DNA of 64,000 bases from Methylorubrum rhodesianum (GCF_014199985.1 NZ_JACHOS010000011.1:62001-126000); one strand, 5' to 3'. Positions 17,960 through 26,456 are shown, numbered from the stretch's first letter. The notes: a model not told the origin generated them from the letters alone. Program-made: numbers and translations.

Positions 17960-18880
17960 TCAGCTTCCCTTGGCCACGACTTCGATATCGCGGTCCATGC
18001 CGCTCTCCACCTTGAACTCGCGGGTGAAGACCTGCCCGTCATGGCGGGCGATGAGGACGTAGTCGCCCTCCGCCAGCGTCACCGAGGGGAAGGCGCCGAT
18101 CGCCTCGCGGATGGTGTCGCCGCCCGGCGTCAGCACGCTGAAGGCCGTGCCGGCAAAGGCCTCCGAGCCGGGGGCGGCGACGAGCTTCAGGGTCACGGTG
18201 GCGGCGCGATGGTTCATGGTCGCGTCGGTGACCTTGCCGTTCTCGACCCGGAGATCGGCGCGCTGGATCGCGTTCGAATCACCGTAGCTCGACACGACAT
18301 GGTACGTGCCCTCGGGCAGGCGCACGATCTCCCCGGCCTTGATGCCGCTGCGCACGAGCCGGCCTTCCGAGTTCGTCCCGATCGGCACGTAGACGGAGAA
18401 GCCGAGTTGGTTGCCGGGGATCTTCTGGTCGCCGACCGCGCCCGACAGCTTGAGGGCGCCCGCCGCGATGCGGAGCTGATCGGAATTGGCGGTGCCCGCC
18501 ATGGTGATCCGCTTCGACGCGCTGGCATAGCCGTAGGTGACGGTGGCGACGTAGGCGCCGGCCGCGAGCTTGAAGGTCGGGGCCGGATCGTTGGAGCGGG
18601 CGACGATGGCCGGGCGGGCGCCGTCGCCGTTCTCGCCGTAGATGCGCCAGGTCAGACCGGAGCGGACCGGCCCGTTCGAGCCGACGAAGACCGCCGAGAG
18701 CGAAAGGTCCGCCTCACCCTCCGCCGTGGGCGGAGGCAGCATCGGCCCGGTGACGCCCGGCGAGGGCAGGCCCGGCCCGAACGGCGTCGGCGCCTGCGCG
18801 GCGGCGGGCGCGACCGCGAGGAGGACGGCCAGGGAGCCGATCGAAGCGAAGGTTTTGCCGCCCGCGCACCCGCGTCCCAT
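17960..18880 (-). CDS. Secreted beta-rich hypothetical protein
   Basis: A 306-residue exported protein. The signal sequence (SIGSLAVLLAVAPAAAQA, about residues 14-31) is followed by a Pro/Gly linker and repeated beta-strand segments of a carboxypeptidase-regulatory or PEGA-like style (GAYVATVTYGYASASKRITM, EGTYHVVSSYGDSN, EGDYVLIARHDGQVFTREF). Three such units suggest tandem Ig-like sandwich domains that bind an envelope partner. The ATG at 18880 directly precedes the signal peptide; an extension to 19003 would place charged residues before it. It is probably co-transcribed with the 130-residue secreted protein downstream. Confidence 0.78.
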   Translation of the reverse strand: MGRGCAGGKTFASIGSLAVLLAVAPAAAQAPTPFGPGLPSPGVTGPMLPPPTAEGEADLSLSAVFVGSNGPVRSGLTWRIYGENGDGARPAIVARSNDPAPTFKLAAGAYVATVTYGYASASKRITMAGTANSDQLRIAAGALKLSGAVGDQKIPGNQLGFSVYVPIGTNSEGRLVRSGIKAGEIVRLPEGTYHVVSSYGDSNAIQRADLRVENGKVTDATMNHRAATVTLKLVAAPGSEAFAGTAFSVLTPGGDTIREAIGAFPSVTLAEGDYVLIARHDGQVFTREFKVESGMDRDIEVVAKGS

Positions 18881-19030
18881 CGTCCCCGATCCTTCCGCTC
18901 GTCTCGCCGGACGCCATCTCAAGCGTCCCCGCGCTCTTGAAAGCCGACCGTGGCGGCGGCATGGCGTCGTATGGCCCGGTGTCGTGTTCCGAGCCTCACC
19001 CATCCTTCAGCCCCTCCACGCGGATTGTCC

Positions 19031-19630
19031 ATGACCGAGATTCGAGACGCCGCCCAGGATAGTACCTCTGCCCGCACCCTCGATTTGCTGCGCACCCGTC
19101 GCTCGGTGCCGCCGATGCTGCTCGACGCGCCCGGCCCCACGGCGGAGGAACTCGACGGTTGGCTCGCGATCGCCGCGCGGGTGCCCGACCACGGCAAGCT
19201 CGCCCCGTGGCGCTTCCTCGTGATCGCGGGCGAGGCGCGCGAACGCGTGGGTGCGATCATCGAACGGACCTTCCTCGCCGACTTTCCCGAGGCCGACGAG
19301 AAGCGGCGCGCCCAGGAGCGGCAGCGCCTCGCCCACGCGCCGGTGGTGGTCGGAGTGGTCTCCCGCGCGGGGCCGCACGTCAAAATTCCCGAATGGGAGC
19401 AGGTGCTCTCGGCGGGCGCCGTCTGCATGAATCTCGTGGTGGCGGCCAATGCTGCGGGCTACGCCACCTCCTGGCTCACCGAGTGGTTCGCCTACGACCG
19501 CCGCGTGCTCGACGCCCTCGGCCTCGACCCGGCCGAGCGGATCGCCGGTTTCATCCATATCGGCCGGGCAAAGGAGGTCCCCGCGGACCGGCCGCGACCG
19601 GACCTTGCGCAGATCGTCACGCGGCTTTGA
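19031..19630 (+). CDS. Nitroreductase-family flavoprotein
   Basis: A 199-residue FMN-dependent oxidoreductase of the nitroreductase fold. It has the FMN-phosphate segment TRRSVPPMLL near residue 22-31, VPDHGKLAPWRFLVI (about 51-65) and a C-terminal GFIHIGRAKE stretch that closes the FMN site. This short form, with PDHG instead of the SS.N motif, matches the YdjA-like group, whose substrates are largely unknown. The ATG at 19031 was preferred over an in-frame extension because alignment to the family starts there. It is separated from the flavin reductase gene by 10 nt. Confidence 0.87.
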   Translation: MTEIRDAAQDSTSARTLDLLRTRRSVPPMLLDAPGPTAEELDGWLAIAARVPDHGKLAPWRFLVIAGEARERVGAIIERTFLADFPEADEKRRAQERQRLAHAPVVVGVVSRAGPHVKIPEWEQVLSAGAVCMNLVVAANAAGYATSWLTEWFAYDRRVLDALGLDPAERIAGFIHIGRAKEVPADRPRPDLAQIVTRL

Positions 19631-19640
19631 GGGACGGCGG

Positions 19641-20246
19641 ATGCATTACGAGGCGGACCATCCCAGCCTGCCGCACAACCCGCTGAAAGCCATCGTCGCC
19701 CCGCGGCCGATCGGGTGGATCAGCGCCATCGACCGGGCGGGCCGGGTGAATCTCGCGCCCTACTCGTTCTTCAACGCGGTCGGCGGCGAGCCCGACATGG
19801 TGATGTTCTCCTCCTCCGGCCGAAAGGATGCGATGACCTTCGCGGAAGAGGGCGGCGAGTTCGTGTGCAGCCTCGCCACCTTCGACCTGCGCGAGGCGGT
19901 CAACGCCACCTCGGCGCCGCTGCCACGCGGCGAGAGCGAGTTCGGTTTCGCCGGGCTGACGCCCGCGCCGTCGCGCCGCGTGCGCCCGCCCCGCGTCGCG
20001 GAATCGCCCGCGGCGATCGAGTGCAAGTGGCTCCAGACCGTACCGCTGGTGCCCCTCGGCGGCGGCGAGCCCGCCAATTTCATGGTGATCGGGCAGGTGG
20101 TTTCGATCTATGTCGACGACCGCTTCGTCCGGGACGGCCGGGTCGATACGGGCGCCATGCGCCCGATCCTGCGCGGCGGCTACTTCGACTACTTCACCGC
20201 CGAGGCCGAGAACCGCTTCGAACTGCGCCGGCCGAAGGGCGGCTGA
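19641..20246 (+). CDS. Flavin reductase-like (FMN-binding split barrel) protein
   Basis: A 201-residue protein of the flavin reductase/DIM6-NTAB family. It has the typical entry motif IVAPRPIGWISA (about 18-29), NLAPYSFFNAVGGEPDMVMFS, and a late segment with IECKWLQTVPLVPLGG and VIGQVVSIYVDD. These proteins reduce or bind FMN and supply reduced flavin to monooxygenases or act on small quinone-like substrates. The gene lies 10 nt after a nitroreductase, suggesting one flavin-handling operon. A specific partner oxygenase is not present nearby. Confidence 0.87.
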   Translation: MHYEADHPSLPHNPLKAIVAPRPIGWISAIDRAGRVNLAPYSFFNAVGGEPDMVMFSSSGRKDAMTFAEEGGEFVCSLATFDLREAVNATSAPLPRGESEFGFAGLTPAPSRRVRPPRVAESPAAIECKWLQTVPLVPLGGGEPANFMVIGQVVSIYVDDRFVRDGRVDTGAMRPILRGGYFDYFTAEAENRFELRRPKGG

Positions 20247-20323
20247 CAGCGCGCGGCGCGAGATCCCGATCCGCTCTCAGTGCCTGAGGTACCGGTTGGC
20301 TCACCGGCACTCACCCTGCTTTC

Positions 20324-20348
20324 GGAACACCGCCGAACGCCTGCCGTT
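20324..20348 (+). promoter_or_regulatory. EcfG (PhyR general stress) promoter
   Basis: GGAAC at 20324-20328 is followed by exactly 16 nt and then CGTT at 20345-20348. This is a full match to the consensus of the alphaproteobacterial general-stress sigma factor EcfG (GGAAC, 16-17 nt, CGTT), known best from Methylobacterium. Transcription would begin near 20355, about 40 nt before the next gene. Confidence 0.75.
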
Positions 20349-20396
20349 TGTCATGCAGGACGACATCGACGACCTGTCGCAGGCGGGAACGAACGC

Positions 20397-20657
20397 ATGA
20401 CGAGATCCCCGGGACGCGCCGTCCTCCTCGGTGCCGCGCTACTCACCTGTCTCGCGGGGAGCGCCGGGGCAGCCGAGGACAAACGGGCGGCCGGGTCGCC
20501 GCCGCCGGACCGGAACGAGGCCGGCCGCTCCGGGGACAGTGTCGGCGCGGGTGGCCTGACCGGCTCGGGCGCCACGAAGGACGGCGCCCGCACCGGTGTC
20601 CCGGACGCCCACCGACCCGCCGGCTCCCCGACGCCGGCGGCCGGGACCACCCGCTAA
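20397..20657 (+). CDS. Small exported Gly/Pro-rich protein, EcfG-driven
   Basis: An 86-residue protein with a signal peptide (AVLLGAALLTCLAGSAGAA, about 8-26). The mature part is disordered and rich in Gly, Ala, Pro and charged residues. A Cys at residue 18 lies in TCLAGS, which is not a good lipobox. The perfect EcfG promoter 50 nt upstream suggests induction by general stress (desiccation, heat, oxidants). No family is recognised. It converges on a periplasmic peroxidase-like gene, another stress-type function. Confidence 0.72.
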   Translation: MTRSPGRAVLLGAALLTCLAGSAGAAEDKRAAGSPPPDRNEAGRSGDSVGAGGLTGSGATKDGARTGVPDAHRPAGSPTPAAGTTR

Positions 20658-20686
20658 GGCGGAGCGATGCCGATACCGCCGACCGC

Positions 20687-21679
20687 TCACTGCGCGCGCC
20701 GGCTGAACGACACCGCGTAGGCCTGGACGCGTGCGTCGATGAGGGGATCGTCCGACACCTCGATGCCGTCGGTCAGCGCATTTGGCATGAACAGAAGCGC
20801 CTTCTCGGCCTCAGCGCTGTCCGCCACGACCTTGCTGACCGACAGCGTGCCGAGATCGACGGTCTTGCGGCTCTCCGGCGAGGGCTTCGTGGCGTCGTTG
20901 GTCGGATCACCCGCTTCGGCGAGTTGCGCCAGCACCCGGAACTTCGCGGGCTCCTTGGCGACGCGCGGACCGATCTCGTCCATGAGGTAGTTCGGCTCCC
21001 GCTTGGCCGCCTCCTCGTCGGGCAGGATCTCCTGGCCCTCAACCGGGACGACCCGGAAGCGGAACGGCTGCCGCTTGCCGTCCTTGTCCACGAAGATGAA
21101 GGCGTTGACGCCGTGATAGGTCTGTCGGGCGAGGCTCGACGGGGTCTTGGCCGTGGCGCCGGCCGTGGCGGCGGCGGGATGCGTGGCGACGAAGCGCTCC
21201 AGCGCAGTCGGCTTCTTCGCGTCGGGCCCACTCTCCGAGACAGCCTTCAGCAGGTCGCGGAAGTCCTCGCCCGTGGCGACGGGGAAGAAGGCGAGCGCGT
21301 TCAGGACGACGTCCATGTCGGAGCCGTCACTGAGCCTGAACTTGAGCGCCATGCCGTGAGGATTGGCGTTGGCGGACCCGTCCGGGATCGTCGGAACGCC
21401 TGTCGCATCGGAGAAGCGGATCGTCACGGGCACCGCCGGCCCGGCGAACAGGGAGGCCTTGCTGATCCTCGCCGCATCGGCGGACGGAGTGAAGCTGCCC
21501 TCGGCGACGACACCCTTGGCGTGGTTGGCGCGCTTGCCGGGATGCTTGCCGAACAGGGTGTTCATGACATCGATGGTCTGCTCGGCCGTCGAGCTGTCCT
21601 GCGCCGCGGCCGGCGGGCTGCTGACGAGAACCAGCGCGACGCCGGCAGCCAGGGCACGTCCGTATCGGAAGACCAACAT
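20687..21679 (-). CDS. Periplasmic catalase-family peroxidase (SrpA-like)
   Basis: Heme peroxidase of the minimal catalase fold, exported by a signal peptide (residues 1-27, RALAAGVALVLVSSPPAAAQ). The 330-residue protein has the distal catalytic His in KRANHAKGVVAEGSF, the core segments FSDATG, NPHGMALKFR and ARQTYHGVNAFIFVD, and a proximal heme ligand Tyr in the RxxxY motif DARVQAY near the C-terminus. Such proteins act as peroxidases using organic reductants and have weak catalase activity. The ATG at 21679 starts directly at the signal peptide; the upstream in-frame ATG would bury it. A role in periplasmic peroxide removal is likely. Confidence 0.88.
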   Translation of the reverse strand: MLVFRYGRALAAGVALVLVSSPPAAAQDSSTAEQTIDVMNTLFGKHPGKRANHAKGVVAEGSFTPSADAARISKASLFAGPAVPVTIRFSDATGVPTIPDGSANANPHGMALKFRLSDGSDMDVVLNALAFFPVATGEDFRDLLKAVSESGPDAKKPTALERFVATHPAAATAGATAKTPSSLARQTYHGVNAFIFVDKDGKRQPFRFRVVPVEGQEILPDEEAAKREPNYLMDEIGPRVAKEPAKFRVLAQLAEAGDPTNDATKPSPESRKTVDLGTLSVSKVVADSAEAEKALLFMPNALTDGIEVSDDPLIDARVQAYAVSFSRRAQ

Positions 21680-21858
21680 CCATTCCACTCCGGGAGTGAG
21701 GCGACGCCTGAGATGAGCCGCCCTGGCGAAATGGAACGATGACAAGGCGAAGCAAGCGCCGGTGCCTCGGCGACGAAAGGGTCGGTCGCTGCGGGGCGAT
21801 CAAGGGGAGGAGAACAGGCCGATCCGAGAGAGGGCGACGTCCGGTGCGCGTCCCGGGC

Positions 21859-22164
21859 TCACGAACAATCCGGCAGACCGGGCATTGCCGTGAAGGGCTG
21901 CGGGCCCGGATCCTGGCGCGATCGAGGGACGATCCGGACCTCCAGACGGCAGGGCCCCGCGCGCACGTGGAAGCGGTCGGCATCGAGGCGCTCGATCGCA
22001 TCGATGGGCCGACCCTCCAGAGCCTTGGCGGCGGCCTCCAGCACGGCCTCGAACTCGCGCAGGCGCTGCCAGGTGGGCGCGAGCGCGCCGCGCGCGGGCG
22101 TGGCGAGGGCAAGGCCCAGGATGAGGGCCGCCATCACCGGCGCGACCGGCCTGCCTGCTGTCAT
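21859..22164 (-). CDS. Small exported hypothetical protein
   Basis: A 101-residue protein with a signal peptide (APVMAALILGLALATPARGA, residues 8-27) and a short mature domain with two Cys (AGPCRLEV and the C-terminal PDCS). The helix TWQRLREFEAVLEAAAKALEG precedes the predicted strands. The ATG at 22164 was selected because it directly precedes the export signal; longer in-frame reading overlaps the GST gene. No family recognised. Confidence 0.7.
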   Translation of the reverse strand: MTAGRPVAPVMAALILGLALATPARGALAPTWQRLREFEAVLEAAAKALEGRPIDAIERLDADRFHVRAGPCRLEVRIVPRSRQDPGPQPFTAMPGLPDCS

Positions 22165-22219
22165 GACGTGATCCGGGTTCGAGGACGGGCGGAGGCGGCG
22201 GACCGGCGAGGGAGCGCCC

Positions 22220-22807
22220 TCAGCCGGCCATGCCGAGCGCGGCCTCGACGCGGGCGATCCAAGCCCGCAGCGCCGGATAGGGCAAGAGGTCGAAGCCGCC
22301 CTCGTGCGCGAGGCGGGTATAGGCCACGAGCGCCACATCGGCGAGACTCAGGGCATCGCCGACGAGGAACGGCCGATCCGCCAACCTGCCCTCCATCAGG
22401 GCGAGCGCGGCGTGACCCCGCTCGAACAGCCTCGGATCGAGCGATGCCTCCGTCCGCCCCAGATAGAGCAGCTGGAAGCGGCGCACGGCGATGAATGGCT
22501 CGTGGCTGTACTGCTCCCAGAACAGCCATTGCCGCATCTTCGCCTGCGCGAAGGCATCCGCCGGGATCAGAACGGAGTCGCGGGCGAGAAAGCCGATGAT
22601 CGCGTTCGATTCGGAGAGACTGCGCCCATCCTCCAGCACCAGGGTCGGCACGCGCCCGTCCGGATTGAGGGCGAGGAAGCCGGGGGTGCGGGTCTCGCCC
22701 TTCAGGATGTCGACCTCGCGCCAGTCGAGATCGATTCCGAGATGCGCCGCGACCCACGCCACCTTGAGGCAGTTGCCCGACTTACGGTCACCGTAGACGG
22801 TGAGCAT
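22220..22807 (-). CDS. Glutathione S-transferase family protein
   Basis: A 195-residue GST. The N-terminal thioredoxin-like domain (1-75) has the catalytic-region motif DRKSGNCLKVAW, the cis-Pro loop GRVPTLVLEDG and the glutathione-contacting ESNAI. The all-helical C-terminal domain carries the N-capping motif SLADVAL. The gene is monocistronic, with a 55-nt gap to a secreted hypothetical gene downstream. The ATG at 22807 begins at the first strand; in-frame extension to 22933 adds no GST sequence. Its substrate cannot be predicted; detoxification of electrophiles is typical. Confidence 0.92.
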   Translation of the reverse strand: MLTVYGDRKSGNCLKVAWVAAHLGIDLDWREVDILKGETRTPGFLALNPDGRVPTLVLEDGRSLSESNAIIGFLARDSVLIPADAFAQAKMRQWLFWEQYSHEPFIAVRRFQLLYLGRTEASLDPRLFERGHAALALMEGRLADRPFLVGDALSLADVALVAYTRLAHEGGFDLLPYPALRAWIARVEAALGMAG

Positions 22808-22844
22808 GACACCCTCTCCTGTCTCGCCCACGGCCGAGGATGCT

Positions 22845-23486
22845 TCATCCGGCCCCCACGCGCTCCCGGTCCGCGACACGCGCCGGGCGACGCAGCACGA
22901 CCCACCCGAAACCGTCCTGGGCGGCTGCCGCAAGCCCTTCGGGTGGGCGATCCGCGCCCGCTGTCAGCCGTTCGAAGACGGATACGCCCGCCGCTGCCGC
23001 GGCAAGGCGGATGAGGCCGCGCGCCTGCGCGAGCGCGTCCGCATCCGGCAGACCGGCCGTCGGAGCCGATCCATCGAGGCCGAGGCCGGCGAGCCGCCGG
23101 CTCGCACCGATAAAGCTGCGGGCGTCGAGCACGCCGAGGGGATGCCCGATCTCGGCGAAGATCACCGTCGCACCGTCGGGCAAGCCGGCCAGCGCCTCGC
23201 ACACGGCGAGCCGGCCGCCGAGGGCGGCCACGTCGCGGCCGGAGCGGGCCTCGCGCAGCAGCACGCCGTCCGGCCGCTCTACCATCAGATTGTCGAGCCT
23301 CGGATCATCGACCCCGTCCAGGACGGCGTAGATCGCCTGACCGGGCCGGCGCGCCCGCAGATCCGCGAGCGGTCCGACCGGCGCGGTCTCGAAGAGCAGC
23401 GTCTCCGCCCCAGCCGCCGCAGGCGGTTCGCCGCCTGCCGAAGCCCCGACGGTGCGGGCGCGGCGCGGCGCGGCGGGCGCGCTCAT
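22845..23486 (-). CDS. Degenerate HpcH/HpaI aldolase-like protein
   Basis: A 213-residue protein that I place tentatively in the HpcH/HpaI aldolase or CitE-like fold from the order RPDGVLLREARSGRDVAAL, then FAEIGHPLGVLDARSFIGAS. These recall the metal-site Glu strand (IETARGV...) of that family. The usual GAEDFAADLG motif with the second metal ligand is not recognisable, and the barrel is short, so it may be inactive. The ATG at 23486 overlaps the stop of an upstream mini-ORF (ATGA). A TTG further upstream is in frame but has poor ribosome-site spacing. It diverges from a transglycosylase gene. Confidence 0.65.
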   Translation of the reverse strand: MSAPAAPRRARTVGASAGGEPPAAAGAETLLFETAPVGPLADLRARRPGQAIYAVLDGVDDPRLDNLMVERPDGVLLREARSGRDVAALGGRLAVCEALAGLPDGATVIFAEIGHPLGVLDARSFIGASRRLAGLGLDGSAPTAGLPDADALAQARGLIRLAAAAAGVSVFERLTAGADRPPEGLAAAAQDGFGWVVLRRPARVADRERVGAG

Positions 23487-23539
23487 GCCGGCCCCATGCG
23501 CAAGCGGCAGTTCTCGAAGCGGGAGGGAAGCAGGATCAT
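23483..23539 (-). CDS. 18-residue leader ORF overlapping the aldolase-like gene
   Basis: ATG at 23539 with a strong ribosome site (aaaggaag, 5 nt before the ATG) opens an 18-codon ORF (MILLPSRFENCRLRMGPA). Its TGA overlaps the ATG of the aldolase-like gene. The downstream start has only a weak site of its own, so translation is probably coupled. Whether the peptide itself matters is unknown. Confidence 0.45.
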   Translation of the reverse strand: MILLPSRFENCRLRMGPA

Positions 23540-23589
23540 TCAAGCTTCCTTTACCATATACGCAGGAAAGTCAGGTCTCGCGGGACCGA

Positions 23590-24735
23590 ATGACGGTCCC
23601 GGCGGGACGCGTCATGTTCCTGTTCACCAATGCTCCCATCGGCCCCCGCGAGACCGCCGCACCGGCGCGAACCTCCGCGGCGAACGGCGAGGTCGTCGAG
23701 GCGATCCGCGAGGGAGCGCAGACGAGCGGCGTCGGCTTCGACTACCTGCTCGCCACGGCCCAGCGCGAATCGAGCCTCAACCCCTCGGCCAAGGCGAGCA
23801 CCTCGACGGCGACCGGCCTGTTCCAGTTCATCGAGCAGACCTGGCTCGGCGTGATGAAGAACGCCGGACCCAAGCTCGGCCTCGCGTCCTACGCCGACGC
23901 GATCACCGCGAGCGCCGACGGCCGCTACACCGTGGCGGATCCGGCGGCGCGCCAGGCGATCCTCGACCTGCGCCGCGATCCGAAGGTCTCGGCGGCGATG
24001 GCCGGCGCGCTGACCCAGCGGAATGGCGAGGCGCTCAGCGCGGCGCTCGGCCGCGAGCCGAGTGCAGGCGACCTCTACGCGGCCCACGTCCTCGGTGCCA
24101 AGGGCGCGAGCGCGTTGATCGCCTCGGCGCAGGCGACGCCCTCGCGCCCGGCCGCCCTCGACCTGCCGGAGGCCGCCGCCGCCAACCGCAGCCTGTTCTA
24201 CGACCGCGCCGGCCGCCCGCGCAGCGCGTCCGAACTCTACGGGCTGTTGAGCCAGACCCCGTCCGGCGTGGCGACCCCGGTCGCGACCGCCGCGGCCGAC
24301 ACCAACGTGCCGACGGCCTACGCCTCGCTGGAGGGCGGCCTGCGCTCGCTGTTCCAGACCGACCGGCGCCAGGGGGCGATCTCGGAGGGCGTGGCCAAGA
24401 TCTGGCAGAACCGCGCCGCGAGTGCCGCCGCCCGCACGGCCCCGACCTACTTCCCGCGCTCCGACGGGTGGAGCGAGGCGGAAGGCGCAGCCGCGCCGAC
24501 GGCCGCGTCGGCCCCCTCGTCCCCGACCGTGGCAGGCGCCGCGTCCGTGTCGGAGCCCATTCTCGTGCCTCTGCCCCCGCGCCGGCCCGCCGGGCTGACG
24601 CCGACGGTGCCGACGATGGCCTCCACACCGGCGACCACCTTCATGGCCGGCCCGGTGCCGGACCGGCCGAGCGCCACACCGGCGCGAAACTCGCTGTTCG
24701 ATCCCTCCGCGTTGCGACTCAGGAGCGGCTCATGA
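23590..24735 (+). CDS. Lytic transglycosylase SLT-domain protein
   Basis: A 381-residue protein with an N-terminal lysozyme-like SLT domain (about residues 30-170). The catalytic Glu is in ATAQRESSLNPSAKAS (E about residue 59), followed by TATGLFQFIEQTWL, the family GLFQF motif. The C-terminal 200 residues are Ala/Pro-rich and disordered. No signal peptide is visible, although internal hydrophobic residues after MFLF could be an alternative start at 23614. Such non-secreted SLT proteins in Rhizobiales often sit beside DUF2336 genes, as here (ATGA overlap). It probably remodels peptidoglycan locally, for example for secretion or flagella. Confidence 0.83.
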   Translation: MTVPAGRVMFLFTNAPIGPRETAAPARTSAANGEVVEAIREGAQTSGVGFDYLLATAQRESSLNPSAKASTSTATGLFQFIEQTWLGVMKNAGPKLGLASYADAITASADGRYTVADPAARQAILDLRRDPKVSAAMAGALTQRNGEALSAALGREPSAGDLYAAHVLGAKGASALIASAQATPSRPAALDLPEAAAANRSLFYDRAGRPRSASELYGLLSQTPSGVATPVATAAADTNVPTAYASLEGGLRSLFQTDRRQGAISEGVAKIWQNRAASAAARTAPTYFPRSDGWSEAEGAAAPTAASAPSSPTVAGAASVSEPILVPLPPRRPAGLTPTVPTMASTPATTFMAGPVPDRPSATPARNSLFDPSALRLRSGS

Positions 24736-26354
24736 TCCTTCGCCAGTTCCTCACCCTCACCCAGAACGCGACGCCCGAGCGCCGTGCCGAGGCCGCGGGC
24801 GCCCTGACGCGCAGCTACCTCCAGGGCACGCTGGGGCCGGAGGCGGCCTGGGAGGCCAAGACCGCCCTGCTGGCGCTGCTCGACGATCCGGCAGCAGTGG
24901 TGCGCCGGGCGCTGGCGCAGGCCTGCGCCGAGTCCGATCAGGCGCCGCGACCGTTGATCGTCGCCCTGGCCTCGGACCAGCCGGACATCGCCTGTCTGGT
25001 GCTGGCACGCTCGCCGGTGCTGATGGATGCCGATCTCGTGGATTGCGTCGCCATGGGCTGCGAGGCGACCCGCGCGGCCGTGGCCGGCCGGTCCGACCTG
25101 TCGAAGCCCGTCGCCGCAGCCCTGGCCGAAGTGGGCGGCGCCCCCTCCCTCGTCGCGCTGGCGCGCAATCCGCTCGCAGCGATCGGCACCGCCGCCCTGA
25201 TGCGGATGGTGGAGCGGCACGGCGAGAATGCGGAACTGCGCCAGGCGCTCCTCGCGCGCACCGATCTGCCGATCGAGGTGCGCCACTCCCTTGTCGCCCT
25301 GATGGCGGAGCAGCTCTCGCGCTTCGGCCAGAGCGCCGGCTGGATCAGCTCCGAGCGCGGCGACCGCGCCGCCCGCGAGGCCCGCGACGCCGCCGCCCTC
25401 GCGCTCAGCGACGAGGCCGAGGAGGCGCAGCTGGTGCGGCTCGTCGCGCATCTGCGGGTGCAGGAGCAACTCACCGCCGGGCTGATCCTGCGGGCGATTC
25501 TGTCCCTGCGCCTGCCCTTCGCGGAGATCGCGCTCGCCGAGCTGAGCGGGCTCAGCCGCGCGCGCGTCGCCGGGCTGATGCTGGAGCCGCAGGGCGCCGG
25601 CTTCGCCGCCCTCCACCGCCGCGCGGGCCTGCCCGCCCTGTTGCTGCCGGCGATCCGGGCCGGTCTGACCGTCTGGCACGACGCCAATGGCGGCCGCAAC
25701 GGCATGGACGGACCGCGTCTTGCCCGCTCGATGATCGAGGCCGCGCTGACCGCTTGCGAGACCCTGCCCTTCGCCGAGGCCCGCGGCCTGATGGCGCTGC
25801 TCGCCCGCTTCGAGGCCGAGGCGGCCCGCGACGAGGCCCGTATCCTCGCGCACGAGCAGGCCGAGGCCCAGGCGCGGGAGATGGCCGATGCGCCCGTACG
25901 GCTGACGGCACGGGATAGCGCGGACAGCCTCGTCGCGCAGGCGCCTTCGGAAATCCTCATCCTTTCCCCAAGCCTCGCCGCCTCGGAAGCGGGCCTGCCC
26001 GACGCCGCAGCGGCGTGGCCGCTGGCGCCCCGGCCCGACGAGCGCATCGGCGCGGCGGTGTTGGATGCGGCGGAGACCGTGGTGGGCACGGCCGAGACCG
26101 TGCTGGCCGGCCTCGCCGACGAGATCATGGCGCATTTCCTGGCCGACCGGGCCGCCGTGGCGGCGCAGCTTCCGGCGCCGGTGCCGGAGGTGCTGCCCGA
26201 GAGCCTGCCCGAGAGCCTGCCGGAGGTCGCGGTCGAGCCGCGGCGCACCGCGCGGCCGCGCGCGATCGCCGTGGCGGTGGCCGCCGGCATGATCCCGGAA
26301 GATCTGATCCTCAGCTACCGCGCCGATCGGGAGCGCCAACGCCTCGCGGCGTGA
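24732..26354 (+). CDS. DUF2336 domain-containing protein
   Basis: A 540-residue, Ala/Leu-rich, helical-repeat protein of the DUF2336 family found mainly in alphaproteobacteria. Residues about 20-330 form HEAT-like helix pairs (LLDDPAAVVRRALAQACAES, SLVALARNPLAAIGTAALMRM). A charged, coiled helical tail follows, with a duplicated PESLPESLPE linker near residue 495. No enzyme motif is present, so a scaffold role is likely. The start overlaps the upstream transglycosylase stop (ATGA), indicating a two-gene unit. The function of the family is not established. Confidence 0.85.
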   Translation: MILRQFLTLTQNATPERRAEAAGALTRSYLQGTLGPEAAWEAKTALLALLDDPAAVVRRALAQACAESDQAPRPLIVALASDQPDIACLVLARSPVLMDADLVDCVAMGCEATRAAVAGRSDLSKPVAAALAEVGGAPSLVALARNPLAAIGTAALMRMVERHGENAELRQALLARTDLPIEVRHSLVALMAEQLSRFGQSAGWISSERGDRAAREARDAAALALSDEAEEAQLVRLVAHLRVQEQLTAGLILRAILSLRLPFAEIALAELSGLSRARVAGLMLEPQGAGFAALHRRAGLPALLLPAIRAGLTVWHDANGGRNGMDGPRLARSMIEAALTACETLPFAEARGLMALLARFEAEAARDEARILAHEQAEAQAREMADAPVRLTARDSADSLVAQAPSEILILSPSLAASEAGLPDAAAAWPLAPRPDERIGAAVLDAAETVVGTAETVLAGLADEIMAHFLADRAAVAAQLPAPVPEVLPESLPESLPEVAVEPRRTARPRAIAVAVAAGMIPEDLILSYRADRERQRLAA

Positions 26355-26370
26355 GGCTGGGGCGGACCTG

Positions 26371-26456
26371 TCCATGCGAGGCGGAGCCGTGGCAATCCCG
26401 GTCTCCGCCCGATCCGGAGAGGTCGCGCCCTGAATCGCTTCGCCTCGCGACGACGG
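26371..26456. repeat. Dispersed palindromic repeat, family 2 (complete)
   Basis: Left arm atgcgaggcggagccg (26374-26389) and right arm tgaatcgcttcgcctcgcga (26431-26450) are imperfect reverse complements, with an inner hairpin tctccg (26402-26407) / cggaga (26415-26420). The same layout recurs at 58616-58708. It fills the convergent gap between two genes. Confidence 0.7.

Noticed and set aside
26215..26235. Short tandem duplication (PESL x2) in the DUF2336 gene considered as a tandem repeat locus
   Set aside because: Only two in-frame copies of about 12 bp exist within a flexible linker. This is ordinary coding slippage, with no CRISPR or VNTR structure.
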